Of a DNA stretch of 6,971 nt, positions 6,499-6,971 are shown one piece after another. The stretch covers positions 1 to 6,971 of the forward strand of contig JALWEK010000205.1 in assembly GCA_027014185.1 (NCBI GenBank), read 5' to 3'. This DNA comes from Aquificaceae bacterium (lineage in GTDB: Bacteria > Aquificota > Aquificia > Aquificales > Aquificaceae). Each line of letters begins with the position of its first letter. Positions within the stretch are counted from its first letter, which is position 1. Position numbers and translations under genes: made by a program. The notes beneath the pieces are model-generated. The model did not search any database. It worked only from the letters and a program-made list of their open reading frames with translations, and was not told the DNA's origin.

Positions 6499-6971
6499 TG
6501 GTAAACAGGCCCTACGTGATCATAGTCTCAGAGGTGAGCATAGACGGCAAGCTCACCCTTTACAGAGGGGCATCTTCCAAAGAGCTCATGAGCTTGATGG
6601 ACGAGGAGGCTTACAGGTACCTGCACGAGATAAGGGCAAAGGTCGATGGGATAATGGTGGGGTGTGAAACTGTGAGGACCGACAACCCAAGCCTGACCGT
6701 CAGATACGTGAAGGGCAAAAACCCCACGAGGGTGATACCCTGCTCTACCGCAAACGTTCCAATAGACGCCAACGTACTCAACACGGAGGAGGCACCCACC
6801 ATAATAGCCACCACCGAACGTGCCCCGAAGGAGAGGATCGAGAAGATAAAGGAAAGGGGAGCCGAGGTTATAGTTGCCGGAGATGAGCTTGTGGACTTCG
6901 ATATCCTGCTCCCAAAGCTCTACGATATGGGAATAAAGACCCTTATGGTGGAGGGCGGAGCCTCGATAAAC
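6498..6971 (+). CDS. Stand-alone riboflavin-pathway reductase (RibD C-terminal domain / archaeal-type RIB7-like), 3' truncated
   Basis: Runs off the right edge after 158 codons; relatives have about 215-230 residues. It belongs to the dihydrofolate-reductase-like family that reduces the ribosyl side chain of the pyrimidine intermediate in riboflavin synthesis using NADPH. Visible marks are the start RPYVIIVSEVSIDGKL at 4-19, IRAKVDGIMVGCETVRTDNP at 45-64, LTVR at 66-69, and MVEGGASIN at 150-158 at the edge. No deaminase domain precedes it, unlike bacterial fused RibD; this layout matches archaeal and fungal enzymes such as the MJ0671 type (ArfC/RIB7). Whether it acts before or after deamination cannot be told from the sequence. 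The TAATG junction shares one base with the upstream stop, and GGAAGGGAG at 6481-6489 is a good ribosome site 8 nt before the ATG. Confidence 0.88.
   Translation, partial: MVNRPYVIIVSEVSIDGKLTLYRGASSKELMSLMDEEAYRYLHEIRAKVDGIMVGCETVRTDNPSLTVRYVKGKNPTRVIPCSTANVPIDANVLNTEEAPTIIATTERAPKERIEKIKERGAEVIVAGDELVDFDILLPKLYDMGIKTLMVEGGASIN

Noticed and set aside
1..6971. A mobile element, CRISPR array, defence or toxin-antitoxin system
   Set aside because: No transposase, integrase, spaced repeat array or defence-gene motif is visible; nearly all bases are accounted for by housekeeping genes.

Overview
The window looks like chromosomal DNA of a thermophilic bacterium of the Aquificaceae (Aquifex/Hydrogenivirga-like). 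The evidence is indirect. The large subunit of carbamoyl-phosphate synthetase ends exactly at the junction between its two halves, a split known from Aquifex aeolicus and some methanogens. Arginine is written mostly AGG/AGA and isoleucine mostly ATA, and the proteins are rich in Lys, Glu and Arg. Genes overlap heavily and unrelated functions share one operon. I cannot assign a species from the sequence.

Layout. Positions 1-164 (minus strand) hold the start of an exported, probably lipid-anchored, heptad-repeat protein that runs off the left edge. A 49-bp divergent spacer (165-213) carries a strong Shine-Dalgarno (SD) site for that gene and a consensus TATAAT only 10 bp before the start of carB. 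carB (214-1881) is the N-terminal, carboxyphosphate-forming half of the synthetase and has every expected catalytic residue. A 109-bp AT-rich gap (1882-1990) follows, with no confident terminator or promoter.

From 1991 to the right edge, seven plus-strand genes form one unbroken overlapping chain: an exported SCP2-like lipid-binding protein, a ThiS/MoaD-type sulfur carrier, rodA, hemW, ilvC, a CDP-alcohol phosphatidyltransferase, and a stand-alone reductase of the riboflavin pathway that is cut by the window end. Every junction overlaps, by 10, 32, 1, 8, 4 and 1 nt in order. This predicts a single polycistronic mRNA with translational coupling.

The genes do not form one pathway. They cover pyrimidine/arginine precursor supply (carB), sulfur transfer, cell-wall elongation (rodA), haem or radical-SAM chemistry (hemW), branched-chain amino acid synthesis (ilvC), phospholipid head-group synthesis and flavin synthesis. 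This is a housekeeping region. I see no tRNA, rRNA, CRISPR array, insertion sequence, phage gene or defence system, and no gene-free stretch longer than 109 bp. The best leads are the ThiS-like protein whose Gly-Gly is not C-terminal, the nearly leaderless carB behind a -10 box that reads on both strands, the half-length carB, the exported SCP2 protein and the stand-alone riboflavin reductase.
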